NCBI GenBank assembly: GCA_025642065.1
Contig: JAODUP010000481.1
Coordinates: 588,501 to 652,500, forward strand
Length of the DNA: 64,000 nt
Direction: 5' to 3'
Origin: Paralvinella palmiformis
Taxonomy: Eukaryota > Annelida > Polychaeta > Terebellida > Alvinellidae
Shown here: positions 63,530-64,000 of the stretch, piece after piece
Layout: every line of letters starts with the position of its first letter
Position numbering within the stretch: position 1 is the stretch's first letter
Notes under the pieces: model-generated
What the model saw: the letters and a program-made list of their open reading frames with translations, nothing else
Told to the model about the DNA's origin: nothing
Database searches by the model: none
Program-made: the position numbers and the translations under genes

Positions 63530-63602
63530 TCTCTCTCTCTCGCTTGCTCTCTTCTATCTATCTCTCTCTGTGTGGGGGGGGGGGCGTGCTCGCGCGTGTG
63601 CG
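63530..63602. repeat. (TC)n, G run and (GCGTGT) low-complexity tract
   Basis: TC-rich stretch, then about 10 G residues, then GC/GT alternation. Confidence 0.85.
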
Positions 63603-63650
63603 TATCTGTTAGTCATCTAAACATGCACTGAGAACCACAGTGTCAGCTAG

Positions 63651-64000
63651 CATGATAGTTATGACTAGTACTCCATTCCTTACCTTTTTATATTCAGCTA
63701 TTTAACTTATCGTCCATATACAGTGAATATACAGATCACCAGACCGTGACATATTCAACATAGTTAACATTAACGGATTAGTTACTGTACCGTACAATTG
63801 GCTATTATCTATATATTTCAACCAAGTGATGTACTACACAAAATGAAAGAGCAGCCATATGTAGGTCATAATCTATCACATCCATATTTGTAAATTCCAC
63901 TGCGATGACCCTTCATTCAACATTTACGAAGCCAAATATTAACTTTGTAAACTTAAATCAGAGATTAGAACAAAAGCTTAAAGAATAATGTTACCAACAT
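63651..64000. other. No gene seen
   Basis: AT-rich right edge; possibly the end of unit B. Confidence 0.45.

Overview
This is animal (metazoan) nuclear DNA with no intact host gene that I can recognise. It is very AT-rich and holds long (TA)n, (TG)n/(CA)n, (TAA)n and (TAG)n microsatellites. The only coding similarity is to broken transposable elements: several non-LTR retrotransposons (LINEs, mainly an L2/CR1-like family) and two Tc1/mariner-like DNA transposons. There are also short elements with tRNA-like heads that look like SINEs. This mixture is what I would expect from a marine invertebrate, most likely a mollusc or another spiralian. That guess rests on my memory of repeat families and is low confidence. 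There are no bacterial-style operons, ribosome binding sites or CRISPR arrays.

Layout. Positions 1-11,600 hold microsatellites and short dispersed repeats, with one LINE C-terminal fragment at 9,655-10,155. From 11,650 to 15,520 a plus-strand Rex1/Babar-like LINE is split by a minus-strand L2-like LINE (12,721-14,300), so the two elements are nested. From 15,860 to 18,039 there are two minus-strand Tc1-like transposase pseudogenes separated by a 170-bp tandem duplication. A decayed plus-strand L2-like LINE lies at 19,881-21,480. Two patches of abnormal base texture, full of homopolymer runs, lie at 27,118-27,740 and 29,555-30,780. The second runs into another LINE (to 31,842) whose reading frame is garbled inside the patch and clean after it, so sequencing or consensus error is likely. 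Further minus-strand LINEs lie at 36,260-37,780 and 41,531-44,080, and a solo L2-type 3' end at 38,337-38,575.

From about 52,830 to the right edge the sequence is an old tandem segmental duplication: unit A (about 52,830-59,000) and unit B (about 59,190-63,650) share collinear anchors. At the matching place in both units sits a plus-strand L2-like LINE remnant. Unit A keeps the endonuclease half and unit B the reverse transcriptase half.

Nothing here acts together as a pathway. The elements are decayed: stops, frameshifts, internal deletions and lost catalytic residues are common. All family assignments come from reading translations by eye; no database search was run, and repeat boundaries are approximate to within roughly 10-30 bases.
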